A stretch of 15,376 nucleotides of DNA from Gemmataceae bacterium (GTDB lineage: Bacteria; Planctomycetota; Planctomycetia; Gemmatales; Gemmataceae), in the NCBI GenBank assembly GCA_017853285.1, contig JAFMJU010000021.1, positions 1-15,376 on the forward strand, written 5' to 3'. The notes beneath the pieces are model-generated. The model saw nothing but the letters and a program-made list of their open reading frames with translations. It was not told where the DNA came from and did no database searches. Positions 7,550-14,751 of the stretch are shown here, in pieces. Each line of letters starts with the position of its first letter. Position 1 is the first letter of the stretch. The translations under genes and the position numbers were made by a program.

Positions 7550-8707
7550 TCAAACAATCGGAGCGCCGACAATCGCCTTGGAGAAATCACCAATAAAAGC
7601 AACTGATTCCGCGGCGGAAACAATTGAACGGATTTGATCGGTAGCAATTGACTGGGCAAACATGGCTGTCACCTCCTGTTCGCCCAACCCGCTCAAAACA
7701 TGAATTTGGGCCTTTTCCGCAGCCCGAGCCCACCAACCGAGACAGCGCATTTCCTTCGGGATGCCCCGAATTTTTTCGAGGAGTTCGCCAGGTTCACCGG
7801 CCCTTTCGAAATATGGGGACCACATGGAGAGGTCAGGCTTCGCCTCACCAGCCACCAGAATTAACTTCCCCTGTTCAGTCACGAGTCGCCAAGCTTTTTT
7901 CACTATCCGGCACCATTCGGGAAATGTGGATCCACCGGACAAACCGGTTCCCACCACCACCACCTCCGCCTCGGCTTGCGCCCGAGCACGCCAGGTTGAA
8001 CGGTGCGCCCGCCTGGCGTCTCCTGCTGATTCCCAACCTCCAGCCCACCAGGAGCATCCCCCTGCGCCTTCCCCCCCTGAATCCACCATGACCAAAAAGT
8101 AGGGATTTCCCAACAAGGTGCCCACTTCCTGCAACTCATCGCTATCAAATGGTTCCCCTGAAGCCTGGGGCATCATCAATCCGGCCAAAATGGGCACCTC
8201 CGGGCCCACCAATGCTCCGCCTGTTCCCCGGCAAGGAGAGCCTATGAAAACCTGGTAATCCGATTCCAGGAGGGCCCTGTTGAGGTACGCCCTCTTGCCG
8301 TTCCGCAATGTTGCCAGATAACAGGAATCCGAGGCATTCGCGGGATCATGGCGAACTATTCTTAATCCCAAACCCTGATCCTTGAGAAGTTCCTCCCTTC
8401 CGGCGTCGACTCCATCTCCAATCAGCAGGGTTATGTTCCCAACCGAAACCATTCCCATTTTCAGACGATCAACCACCGCACTGATGCTTCCGGGGAAACT
8501 GAGGGAGGAAAGATCTCCACAAATCACCACCCGGTCATCAGGAGTAACACATTGCTCGAGCCTGGGATATCGGTCTGGTTTTTCCAGCGCCAAAGCGGGA
8601 TTGGAGGCCCCTGACATTTCCCCACGGGCGGGTAGCAAAAGTTGGGCTGCCCCTGGTTTGATTTCGAGGTCGAGGTTCATCCCTTGGGAAACTAACCGAG
8701 CATTCAT
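7550..8707 (-). CDS. Divergent LarA-like (DUF2088) protein, key LarA catalytic loop not conserved
   Basis: I read this 385-aa protein as a distant member of the LarA/DUF2088 family, whose founding member is nickel-pincer lactate racemase. Support comes from the N-terminal half: a VTPDDRVVICGDLS strand-turn, VGNITLLIGDG (90-99), and IVRHDPANASD (118-127), which resembles the IvNHd segment with His120 at the place of LarA's first active-site His. In LarA the next region has a histidine-containing GxxGGxK loop with the lysine that carries the nickel-pincer cofactor. Here residues 156-176 (GSPCRGTGGALVGPE) lack both the His and the Lys. The C-terminal part (VVVVGTGLSGGSTFPEWCR, 249-267) fits the second domain. 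Lactate racemization is therefore unlikely and the substrate unknown. ATG 8707 has GAGGGGAG upstream and lies 14 bp after aroA. Confidence 0.6.
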   Translation of the reverse strand: MNARLVSQGMNLDLEIKPGAAQLLLPARGEMSGASNPALALEKPDRYPRLEQCVTPDDRVVICGDLSSLSFPGSISAVVDRLKMGMVSVGNITLLIGDGVDAGREELLKDQGLGLRIVRHDPANASDSCYLATLRNGKRAYLNRALLESDYQVFIGSPCRGTGGALVGPEVPILAGLMMPQASGEPFDSDELQEVGTLLGNPYFLVMVDSGGEGAGGCSWWAGGWESAGDARRAHRSTWRARAQAEAEVVVVGTGLSGGSTFPEWCRIVKKAWRLVTEQGKLILVAGEAKPDLSMWSPYFERAGEPGELLEKIRGIPKEMRCLGWWARAAEKAQIHVLSGLGEQEVTAMFAQSIATDQIRSIVSAAESVAFIGDFSKAIVGAPIV

Positions 8708-8721
8708 GGCGCCCACTCCCC

Positions 8722-10077
8722 TCAATGAGCCGCCTTCGCCACGGCATTGTCAAAATCCTGCCAAAATCCAGGGTAGGTTTTGGCAACGCACCCCGGATCG
8801 TCAACCTCCACTCCCGGAACCCTCAATCCAATCAGGGCCAGGCTCATGGCCATGCGGTGATCCTTGTAGGTCATCACCCGGGCCCCATTCATCGGGCCAG
8901 GATGAATGACCAACCCGTCGGGGGATTCATCCACCCGAACCCCAAGGCGCCCCAATTCCGTGGCAACCGCCCGAATCCGATCGGTTTCCTTATGCCGGAT
9001 ATGCCCCACCCGTTTTATAATCGTCGGCCCAGTGGCAAACAGGGCGACGGACGCCAAAGTCATCACCGTGTCGGAAATGGCGTTCATGTCCACCTCGATT
9101 CCCCGCAAGGCCCCACCCTGAACGCCTATCCCTTGTTTTTCCCTGGTTACCTTGCAGCCCATCTTTTCAAGACAGTCCACAAAAGCCACATCGCCTTGAA
9201 GACTTCCCCCAGCAAGGCCGGGCACAAAGATTTCCCCGCCCGTTATCGCCGCCATGGCCCAAAAATAGGTAGCCGCCGACGCATCTGGCTCTATCGCATA
9301 TTCCCGCCTTTGGCAGCGATTTTGCCTGGGGAAAATGAACCTGCCCCCAGAATCGGTCAATACATTGCCTCCCCAATCCCTCACCATGCGAACCGTCATT
9401 TCCACATAGGGTTCTGAGACCAGCTTCCCCGTGGTTTCAACCACAACCGGGTGCCCGGCAAATGGGGCCGCCAAAAGGAGGCCGGACAGGAATTGGCTGG
9501 AAATTTCCCCGCCAACTCGAATCAGATCCGTTTTCCAACCTTCGGACCGGATCAATACCGGGGGACAATTCGGTTTCCCCTCACAAAGGACTTCGGCACC
9601 CGCCATCCGAAGCGCGGTCACCAAATCGCCCAAAGGGCGTTCCCGCATTCTTTCCACCCCATCCAAGCGGTAGCGCCCCCGACCAAGGGAGCATAAAGCC
9701 GCCAGGAAACGCATTGTGGTTCCGGAATTTGCAACAAATAAATCGGCAATTTCCTTCGGAACGATGCCACCGGATTGGGACTTCCCCGGCCCAAGGGAAA
9801 CCCTGGCCCGGCAGCCTTGCCAATCCGCGTCAAGGGTCCACCCTAGCCGGCGCAACGAATCCACCATCACCTCGGTGTCCTCGCTGTGGAGAAGGCCGGT
9901 CAGTTCGCAGGGCCCGTTTGGTGCCCCCAACGCGGCCAGCACCAATGCGCGGTTGCTCACGCTCTTGCTGCCCGGTACCGGACAGACCGCCCGCACGGGA
10001 CCATTCACAGGTTGAATGTTTCGGACAGGGGGATATTCAAATCGCACGGTGCTGGTTCCACAAAGGACTACGGCCAT
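8722..10077 (-). CDS. aroA: 3-phosphoshikimate 1-carboxyvinyltransferase (EPSP synthase)
   Basis: The sixth step of the shikimate pathway: transfer of enolpyruvyl from PEP to shikimate-3-phosphate, feeding aromatic amino acids, in the cytoplasm. The 451-aa product carries the PGSKSVSNRAL phosphate-binding motif (35-45, with Lys38), NSGTTMRFL (117-125), the DMNAISDTVMTLA segment with catalytic Asp336, and KETDR with Glu364. YKDHRMAMSLALIGL (404-418) completes the signature. The PGSKSVSNRAL form resembles class I (E. coli type) enzymes, although NSGTTMR differs from the usual NAGTAMR. Residues 1-30 form a somewhat long N-terminus. The ATG at 10077 overlaps the truA stop by 10 nt, implying coupled translation. 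The LarA-like gene starts 14 bp after its stop. Confidence 0.96.
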   Translation of the reverse strand: MAVVLCGTSTVRFEYPPVRNIQPVNGPVRAVCPVPGSKSVSNRALVLAALGAPNGPCELTGLLHSEDTEVMVDSLRRLGWTLDADWQGCRARVSLGPGKSQSGGIVPKEIADLFVANSGTTMRFLAALCSLGRGRYRLDGVERMRERPLGDLVTALRMAGAEVLCEGKPNCPPVLIRSEGWKTDLIRVGGEISSQFLSGLLLAAPFAGHPVVVETTGKLVSEPYVEMTVRMVRDWGGNVLTDSGGRFIFPRQNRCQRREYAIEPDASAATYFWAMAAITGGEIFVPGLAGGSLQGDVAFVDCLEKMGCKVTREKQGIGVQGGALRGIEVDMNAISDTVMTLASVALFATGPTIIKRVGHIRHKETDRIRAVATELGRLGVRVDESPDGLVIHPGPMNGARVMTYKDHRMAMSLALIGLRVPGVEVDDPGCVAKTYPGFWQDFDNAVAKAAH

Positions 10078-10838
10078 TCATCCAACGGTGGGGGGTAGGA
10101 GACTCGCATCAGGCACAACCCATGAGGCCCCACCGTCACTCCCGCTTCGGATCTTTTGCCTGACTTGATTACCCTCAATACTTCCTCCGGGGGCGCCTTG
10201 CCCCTTCCAATCGTCAGCAAGGTGCCCACGATGGATCGCACCATGTTGTAAAGGAAACCGCTGGATTCCACCTCGATCCTTATCCATCCATCTTGCTCTT
10301 CCACCGATGCCCGGAAGATGGTTCGCACACTGGTCGCCCGGTTGGGCCATCTGGTCTCGAAAGCACGGAAATCCTGCGTGCCCAGCAAGTACCCGGCCCC
10401 TTTGGCCATGGCGGCAACATTTAGGGAAGCGGGATGATGCAGGGCATATTTCCGGGCAAACACATCCGGTTCGCCTCCATGGCGTATTGTGTACCGGTAC
10501 ATTTTTGCGATTGCCTGCCGGGTTGGATCAAAATCCGGGGGAGCCTCAGCCACAGATCGGACAACAATATCCTCCGGCAACCTCGCCTGGATGGCCCTTT
10601 TCAGGCGGAACAGCGAAAGATCAAGACTGGTCCTCAACCCGACCACCTGCCCATGAGCATGGACACCCGCGTCGGTTCGCCCGCTGGCCAGACACAAAAC
10701 CCCGGGATCCCCAAGGGCCTCCAGGGATGCCTGCAACTCCCCTTGCACGGTCCTTTTCCCAGGCTGAATTTGCCAACCGGCAAAATCGGTCCCGTCATAG
10801 GCCAGCAGCAGTCGCAATCCCCTTCCGCCTTTATCCAC
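10068..10838 (-). CDS. truA: tRNA pseudouridine(38-40) synthase
   Basis: TruA isomerises uridines 38-40 in the anticodon stem of many tRNAs. The 256-aa product has the N-terminal LLLAYDGTDFAGWQIQP signature and the catalytic motif GRTDAGVHAHGQ with nucleophile Asp56. The C-terminal SSGFLYNMVRSIVGTLL segment is also typical. Length fits the family (about 240-270 aa). The start is a GTG at 10836-10838 that overlaps the asd stop by 8 nt. The 3' end overlaps aroA by 10 nt. This tight packing indicates translational coupling within one transcript. No missing residues or disruptions are seen. Confidence 0.95.
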   Translation of the reverse strand: MDKGGRGLRLLLAYDGTDFAGWQIQPGKRTVQGELQASLEALGDPGVLCLASGRTDAGVHAHGQVVGLRTSLDLSLFRLKRAIQARLPEDIVVRSVAEAPPDFDPTRQAIAKMYRYTIRHGGEPDVFARKYALHHPASLNVAAMAKGAGYLLGTQDFRAFETRWPNRATSVRTIFRASVEEQDGWIRIEVESSGFLYNMVRSIVGTLLTIGRGKAPPEEVLRVIKSGKRSEAGVTVGPHGLCLMRVSYPPPLDEWP

Positions 10839-11877
10839 GGCGGCAATTTTTCAACAGGCCGTTTCGGACCAGGACCTGTGCAATTTGAACCGCATTGGTG
10901 GCGGCACCCTTGCGAAGATTGTCCGCCACCACCCACATGTTCAAGCCGTTGGGCACTCCCAGATCACGCCGAACCCTTCCTACAAAAACCTCGTCCTTCC
11001 CGGCGCATTGAAGCGGGGTTGGCGCAATCTGTTTTCCCTGGTCATCGACGAGAATCACACCAGGAGCCTTGGAAAGCGCCCTTTTGGCCTCCTCCACTTC
11101 CAACGGCCTGTGGAATTCCACATGGACTGATTCGGAATGCCCCACCCTGACCGGAACGCGCACCGTTGTGGGACTAACCAGAATGGATTGGTCACCCAGG
11201 ATTTTCCTGGTTTCCTTGACCATTTTCCATTCCTCCTCGGAGTATCCCTCATCACTGGCGGTCCAGTCGTGGGCCAGAACATTCCCTGCCAACCGATCAA
11301 TATGTGACTTGGCCGGCGGGATTGTTTCCTCACGGCCGATCGCCATCATTTGGGAATCCAGGTCATCCAATCCCTTGGCCCCTTTTCCGGAACTGGCCTG
11401 GTAGGTGCTCACCACGATCCGTTTGATTGCCGCAAGGTCATGAAGCGGTTTCAAAGCAACCACCATTTGGATGGTGGAACAGTTGGGATTGGCCACAATT
11501 CCCTTGGGAATATTGGCCAGGGCCCCCGGATTCACTTCCGGAACCACTAGCGGCACCTCGGGGTCCATTCTCCAGGCGCTGGAATTGTCCACCACAATTG
11601 CCCCGGCCTTGGCCGCAATGGGACTCCATTCCTTGGAAATGGAAGACGGGGTGCTGGAAAGCACCAAATCGACACCCTCGAAATGTTTGGCGTCCAAGGG
11701 TAAAACCTTGAGCACCTCACCCCCGAAGCGCACTTCTTTTCCCGCGCTTCTCGGGGAGGCGAGCAAACGCAATTCGCGCATTGGAAATTGTTGTTCCACA
11801 AGGACTTGCCGAATCAACTCCCCTACAGCCCCGGTGGCTCCAACTATGGCTACACAAGGGTCTCCGCCGCCGGCCAT
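10831..11877 (-). CDS. asd: Aspartate-semialdehyde dehydrogenase
   Basis: Asd reduces aspartyl-4-phosphate to aspartate semialdehyde with NADPH, the branch-point step to lysine/diaminopimelate, methionine and threonine. The Rossmann motif GATGAVG lies at residues 13-19. The catalytic cysteine is Cys133 in NPNCSTIQ, and the substrate-binding Arg240 and catalytic His247 lie in VRVPVRVGHSESV. I chose ATG 11877 (348 aa) because the GATGAVG motif then sits close to the N-terminus as usual. It is preceded by AAAGGATGGCGGGAA, which offers a ribosome-binding site. An upstream ATG at 11928 would give 365 aa. It is the first gene of the minus-strand run asd-truA-aroA-LarA-like-ygfZ and is divergent from ribD; the run's promoter should lie upstream of it, in 11878-12000. 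Confidence 0.95.
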   Translation of the reverse strand: MAGGGDPCVAIVGATGAVGELIRQVLVEQQFPMRELRLLASPRSAGKEVRFGGEVLKVLPLDAKHFEGVDLVLSSTPSSISKEWSPIAAKAGAIVVDNSSAWRMDPEVPLVVPEVNPGALANIPKGIVANPNCSTIQMVVALKPLHDLAAIKRIVVSTYQASSGKGAKGLDDLDSQMMAIGREETIPPAKSHIDRLAGNVLAHDWTASDEGYSEEEWKMVKETRKILGDQSILVSPTTVRVPVRVGHSESVHVEFHRPLEVEEAKRALSKAPGVILVDDQGKQIAPTPLQCAGKDEVFVGRVRRDLGVPNGLNMWVVADNLRKGAATNAVQIAQVLVRNGLLKNCRRG

Positions 11878-12000
11878 TTCCCGCCATCCTTTTCTTTCAA
11901 GCAAAAGCTGAATCAACGCTGTTGCCATAAACTCAAGTCAAGGCTTTCAAGTTACCAAATTCCGGAAAATCAGGCGCAAAACCTAGGGAGGCAAACCACC
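11878..12000. promoter_or_regulatory. Divergent intergenic region between asd and ribD
   Basis: These 123 bp (72 bp if asd starts at 11928) must contain the promoters for the asd run and the ribD run. The core has two copies of TCAAGT (11936-11941 and 11949-11954). Read on the minus strand they give TTGACT and TTGAAA, either of which could be a -35 box, but no -10 at standard spacing is convincing. The ribD ribosome-binding site GGGAGG lies about 10 nt before its ATG. I see no FMN riboswitch; the space is too short and lacks its conserved elements. Confidence 0.35.
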
Positions 12001-13182
12001 ATGAGTTCCTTCCCCGTCTCTTCTGATTGGAAATCCGGCTGCCCAGACAACCTTCGGCTGGAAGATGAAAATTGGATGCGGCGGGCCATTCAACTGGCCA
12101 AAAACGGTCAAGGAAGGGTGGAACCCAACCCCATGGTTGGGTGTGTCCTGGTTCGAAACGGGGTTTTGGTGGGTGAAGGGTGGCACGACCGGTTTGGAGG
12201 GCCCCATGCTGAAATAAATGCAATCATTTCCGCAGGCACCAATGCAAAAGGTGCCACCGCCTATGTTTCGCTGGAACCTTGTTGCCACCACGGAAAAACC
12301 GGGCCATGCACCGAGGCTTTGGTTAACGCGGGGGTTCGGCGTGTGGTTGCCGCCAAACCGGACCCATTTCCCGAGGTGCGTGGCAAAGGTTTCCTAAACC
12401 TGCATGCCCACGGTATAGAAACCTGGGTTGGTTGCTGCCAAAACGAGGCAACCACCATCCTCATGCCATACCTCCGGCGGATTTGTTCCGGCCGCCCGTG
12501 GCTGATAGCCAAATGGGCCATGAGCCTCGATGGAAAAATCGCCAGCAGGACCGGCGCATCCCAATGGATCAGCTGCCCAGAATCGAGAAAACTGGTCCAT
12601 CAATGGCGGGCCATGTCGGACGCAATCCTCACAGGTAGCGGAACAGTCCTACAGGATGACCCGCTTCTGACCGCCAGACCTGCGGGGCCAAGGATTCCTG
12701 CCAGGGTAGTCCTGGACCGCCGTGGCCGGATTTCACCCAACAGCCAACTGGCAAAAACCGCCAAGGAAATTCCCTTGTTGGTGGCGACTTCTATCCAATC
12801 TGATGGCGAATGGCGTCGGAATCTGGAAAATACGGGTGCAGAAATCCTGATTTTCCCCAGTGAACCCGCTCCTTTTTTCAATTCATTGATGAATCATCTG
12901 TGCAAAAGGGGCTGGACCAATCTCATGGTGGAGGCCGGTCCTGAACTGGTTGGTGCCCTTTTTGACCAAAATCTCATTGATGAATTCAGGGTATTTGTTT
13001 CCCCGACTGTGATCGGAGGAGTAAATGCCCGGGGCCCATTGGATGGACTGGGTTCCCCAGGTCCCTGGACCCAATGGGGTGACATGCAGCCGGAAATCGA
13101 ACGAATTGGTCCAGACATGCTGATCCGCTCCGTCCGCAAGGATGAATTCCCGGTTGTGGACAATTTGGAAAAGCACGGATAA
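12001..13182 (+). CDS. ribD: Bifunctional riboflavin biosynthesis protein RibD (deaminase/reductase)
   Basis: RibD deaminates the pyrimidine made from GTP and then reduces the ribosyl side chain with NADPH, two consecutive steps to riboflavin. The 393-aa product has both domains. The N-terminal zinc deaminase (about 20-145) carries H69-A-E71 and the PC-x8-C motif with Cys94 and Cys103 (PCCHHGKTGPC). The C-terminal reductase begins near residue 168 (LIAKWAMSLDGKIA) and includes ILTGSGTVLQDDPLLTAR and the MVEAGPELVGALF segment. The frame is open upstream to 11788, but that part overlaps asd on the other strand. ATG 12001 has GGGAGG about 10 nt upstream and gives the normal length. No other rib gene is in the window. 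The next gene, fdxA, is 116 bp downstream. Confidence 0.95.
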   Translation: MSSFPVSSDWKSGCPDNLRLEDENWMRRAIQLAKNGQGRVEPNPMVGCVLVRNGVLVGEGWHDRFGGPHAEINAIISAGTNAKGATAYVSLEPCCHHGKTGPCTEALVNAGVRRVVAAKPDPFPEVRGKGFLNLHAHGIETWVGCCQNEATTILMPYLRRICSGRPWLIAKWAMSLDGKIASRTGASQWISCPESRKLVHQWRAMSDAILTGSGTVLQDDPLLTARPAGPRIPARVVLDRRGRISPNSQLAKTAKEIPLLVATSIQSDGEWRRNLENTGAEILIFPSEPAPFFNSLMNHLCKRGWTNLMVEAGPELVGALFDQNLIDEFRVFVSPTVIGGVNARGPLDGLGSPGPWTQWGDMQPEIERIGPDMLIRSVRKDEFPVVDNLEKHG

Positions 13183-13230
13183 TCTTTTATTGACGCAAGC
13201 GCGACCAATCCGATTGAAATTCGGACGGTG

Positions 13231-13274
13231 AAGCGTTTTGCTCCAAGGCTAATGAAACGCTTTGGTGCTTTTTT
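13231..13274 (+). terminator. Two overlapping, mutually exclusive hairpins between ribD and fdxA
   Basis: Hairpin A pairs AAGCGTTT (13231-13238) with AAACGCTT (13255-13262). Hairpin B pairs GCTCCAAGG (13240-13248) with CTTTGGTGC (13260-13268), with one T-T mismatch and one G-T wobble, and is followed at once by six T (13269-13274). Hairpin B has the shape of an intrinsic terminator. Because A and B share bases 13260-13262 they cannot both form fully. The simplest reading is a ribD terminator; an attenuator controlling fdxA is possible. Confidence 0.45.
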
Positions 13275-13298
13275 GGCTTGTTTGCATGAGGGTAAACC

Positions 13299-13604
13299 AT
13301 GCCGCATGTGGTGACTGAACCGTGTCGTGATTGCAAGTACACTGACTGCGTCACCGAGTGCCCGGTCGAGTGCTTTTATCAGGATGGTGACATGCTGGTC
13401 ATCGATCCCAATGATTGCATCGACTGCGGTGCGTGCGTGCCCGCCTGCCCTGTGGAAGCGATTTACAGCGAAAGCAGCGTTCCTTCCCAATGGAGCGAAT
13501 ATATCAACATCAATATGGAGCGTGCTGGAGTTCTTAAAGGGCAAGGTGCCCAACTTACTAAGAAGCAGGACCCCATGCGTGGCCCCCGCTGCAAGGGTTC
13601 CTGA
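13299..13604 (+). CDS. fdxA: Seven-iron ferredoxin ([3Fe-4S][4Fe-4S]), FdxA type
   Basis: A 101-aa soluble electron carrier of the FdxA/Azotobacter FdI family. The cysteine pattern is complete: C9, C12, C17, C21, C25, then C40, C43, C46 and C50. By alignment with FdI, C9, C17 and C50 would hold the [3Fe-4S] cluster and C21, C40, C43 and C46 the [4Fe-4S] cluster, with C12 and C25 free. The block KYTDCVTECPVECFYQDG is strongly typical. The C-terminal tail (about 55-101) fits this longer subfamily. GAGGG (13288-13292) lies 6 nt before the ATG. It follows ribD by 116 bp with a possible terminator between, and is closed by the very strong hairpin at 13627-13660, so it may be a single-gene transcript. 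The redox partner cannot be told from the sequence. Confidence 0.94.
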   Translation: MPHVVTEPCRDCKYTDCVTECPVECFYQDGDMLVIDPNDCIDCGACVPACPVEAIYSESSVPSQWSEYININMERAGVLKGQGAQLTKKQDPMRGPRCKGS

Positions 13605-13626
13605 ATCAGATTTATTGGTTCACGAA

Positions 13627-13660
13627 CAAAAAGGCCCCCCGGCATCGGGGGGCCTTTTTG
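13627..13660 (+). terminator. Strong intrinsic terminator after fdxA
   Basis: A perfect 15-bp stem: CAAAAAGGCCCCCCG (13627-13641) pairs with its exact complement (13646-13660) around a GCAT tetraloop. The T run at 13655-13659 continues with GTTTTT. It lies 23 bp after the fdxA stop. It is A/T-flanked on both sides, so it could work in either direction, but only plus-strand genes abut it. Confidence 0.93.
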
Positions 13661-13728
13661 TTTTTCAATTCATCAATTCTTGGGCCCAATGCCTTTCCTA
13701 CAGATAACCTCGGAAGGAAGAAAATCAC

Positions 13729-14751
13729 ATGCGCCATCTGGAACGCCCGGAACCAAAAACCGCCATTCTCCTCATCCAACTGGGCACACCAGACGCGCCG
13801 GACAGTCCCTCCCTGCGGAGATATTTGCGGCAATTTCTTTCTGACAAACGCGTGGTAGACCTTCCACGAGCCTTGTGGTGGCCAATACTTCAAATCATTC
13901 TTTTTTTCCGTCCCAAAAGCTCCGCAGCCAAATACCGGGAAGTTTGGAACGACAAAACCGGATCCCCCCTTTTGCATTTCACGCGTCAACAAGCCGAACG
14001 CCTTGGGGAAAGATTTTCGGCAAACCCGGTCAGGTTTTGCATGACTTATGGCAACCCTTCGGTTGACTCTGTCACCCGCGAATTGATCGGACAAGGTTTC
14101 GAACAGCTTTTGGTTATGCCTATGTACCCCCAGTACTCAGCCACCACCACCGCGGCCGCAACGGACGCCCTGTTCCGAACCCTTCTCGATTCCGAATTGC
14201 GCGCTATTCCCGCTATTCGTGTTGTCCCCCCCCACCCGACACACCCCGCGTACATCCGGGCAATCCTCACCCGAATCGGTGAGGAAATGGGAAAAATAGA
14301 CTGGAAACCAGACCATATTGTCATCAGTTTCCACGGGATTCCCAAACGCTACTGCAAGCTGGGTGATCTCTACGCAAGAGATGTCAAGCAAACCACCAGC
14401 GCCCTGGTCAAGGCAGCAGGCTGGCCCCGAGAATATTGGAGCCAAACCTTTCAATCGATATTTGGCCGGGAGGTTTGGCTGAAGCCATACACCAATGAAC
14501 ATCTGGAGGAATTGGCAAAAAAAGGAAAGACAAAGGTGCTGGTGGTGGCTCCCGGCTTCACGAGTGATTGCCTGGAGACCATAGATGAAATCGGCAGGGA
14601 ATTCCGGGAGGAGTTTGAACACGCAGGTGGGGAAAAGCTACATCTGGTTCCTTGCCTGAACGACCACCCCGCATGGATCGATGCCATGGAGGTCATACTT
14701 CGGCAAGAGGGAAACGGCTGGCTTCAGGACCCAGGTAATTGCCGCAAATAA
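13729..14751 (+). CDS. hemH: Ferrochelatase
   Basis: HemH inserts ferrous iron into the porphyrin ring, the final step of classical protoheme synthesis, at the membrane surface or in the cytoplasm. The 340-aa product starts with the family's LLIQLGTPDAP block (14-24). The catalytic His202 lies in VISFHGIPKRYCKLGD and the acidic catalytic Glu283 in SDCLETIDEI. The segment MPMYPQYSATTTAAA (130-144) is also typical. Where many bacterial homologues have GDPYxxxC, this one reads GDLYARD, a non-catalytic difference. GGAAGGA lies about 12 nt before the ATG. The strong terminator after fdxA separates it from the preceding gene, so it probably has its own promoter in 13661-13728. Its stop abuts the stop of the converging VWA gene with no space between. 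Confidence 0.95.
   Translation: MRHLERPEPKTAILLIQLGTPDAPDSPSLRRYLRQFLSDKRVVDLPRALWWPILQIILFFRPKSSAAKYREVWNDKTGSPLLHFTRQQAERLGERFSANPVRFCMTYGNPSVDSVTRELIGQGFEQLLVMPMYPQYSATTTAAATDALFRTLLDSELRAIPAIRVVPPHPTHPAYIRAILTRIGEEMGKIDWKPDHIVISFHGIPKRYCKLGDLYARDVKQTTSALVKAAGWPREYWSQTFQSIFGREVWLKPYTNEHLEELAKKGKTKVLVVAPGFTSDCLETIDEIGREFREEFEHAGGEKLHLVPCLNDHPAWIDAMEVILRQEGNGWLQDPGNCRK

Noticed and set aside
7950..7968. CCACCACCACC run that looks like a short tandem repeat
   Set aside because: It encodes a run of Val in a beta strand of the LarA-like protein (residues 249-252) and is too short for a functional repeat call.
9462..10163. Long plus-strand open frame opposite aroA and truA
   Set aside because: Shadow of the conserved aroA/truA frames; its translation is low-complexity and Pro/Arg-rich with no family signature.
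10434..11150. Long plus-strand open frame opposite truA and asd
   Set aside because: Both minus-strand genes have catalytic motifs, and this frame shows none.
11788..12000. N-terminal extension of ribD by 71 residues
   Set aside because: It overlaps the asd N-terminus on the other strand, shows no RibD homology, and ATG 12001 has a good ribosome-binding site.
13183..13298. tRNA or riboswitch in the ribD-fdxA gap
   Set aside because: No cloverleaf or known riboswitch core is visible; only the two short hairpins listed above.
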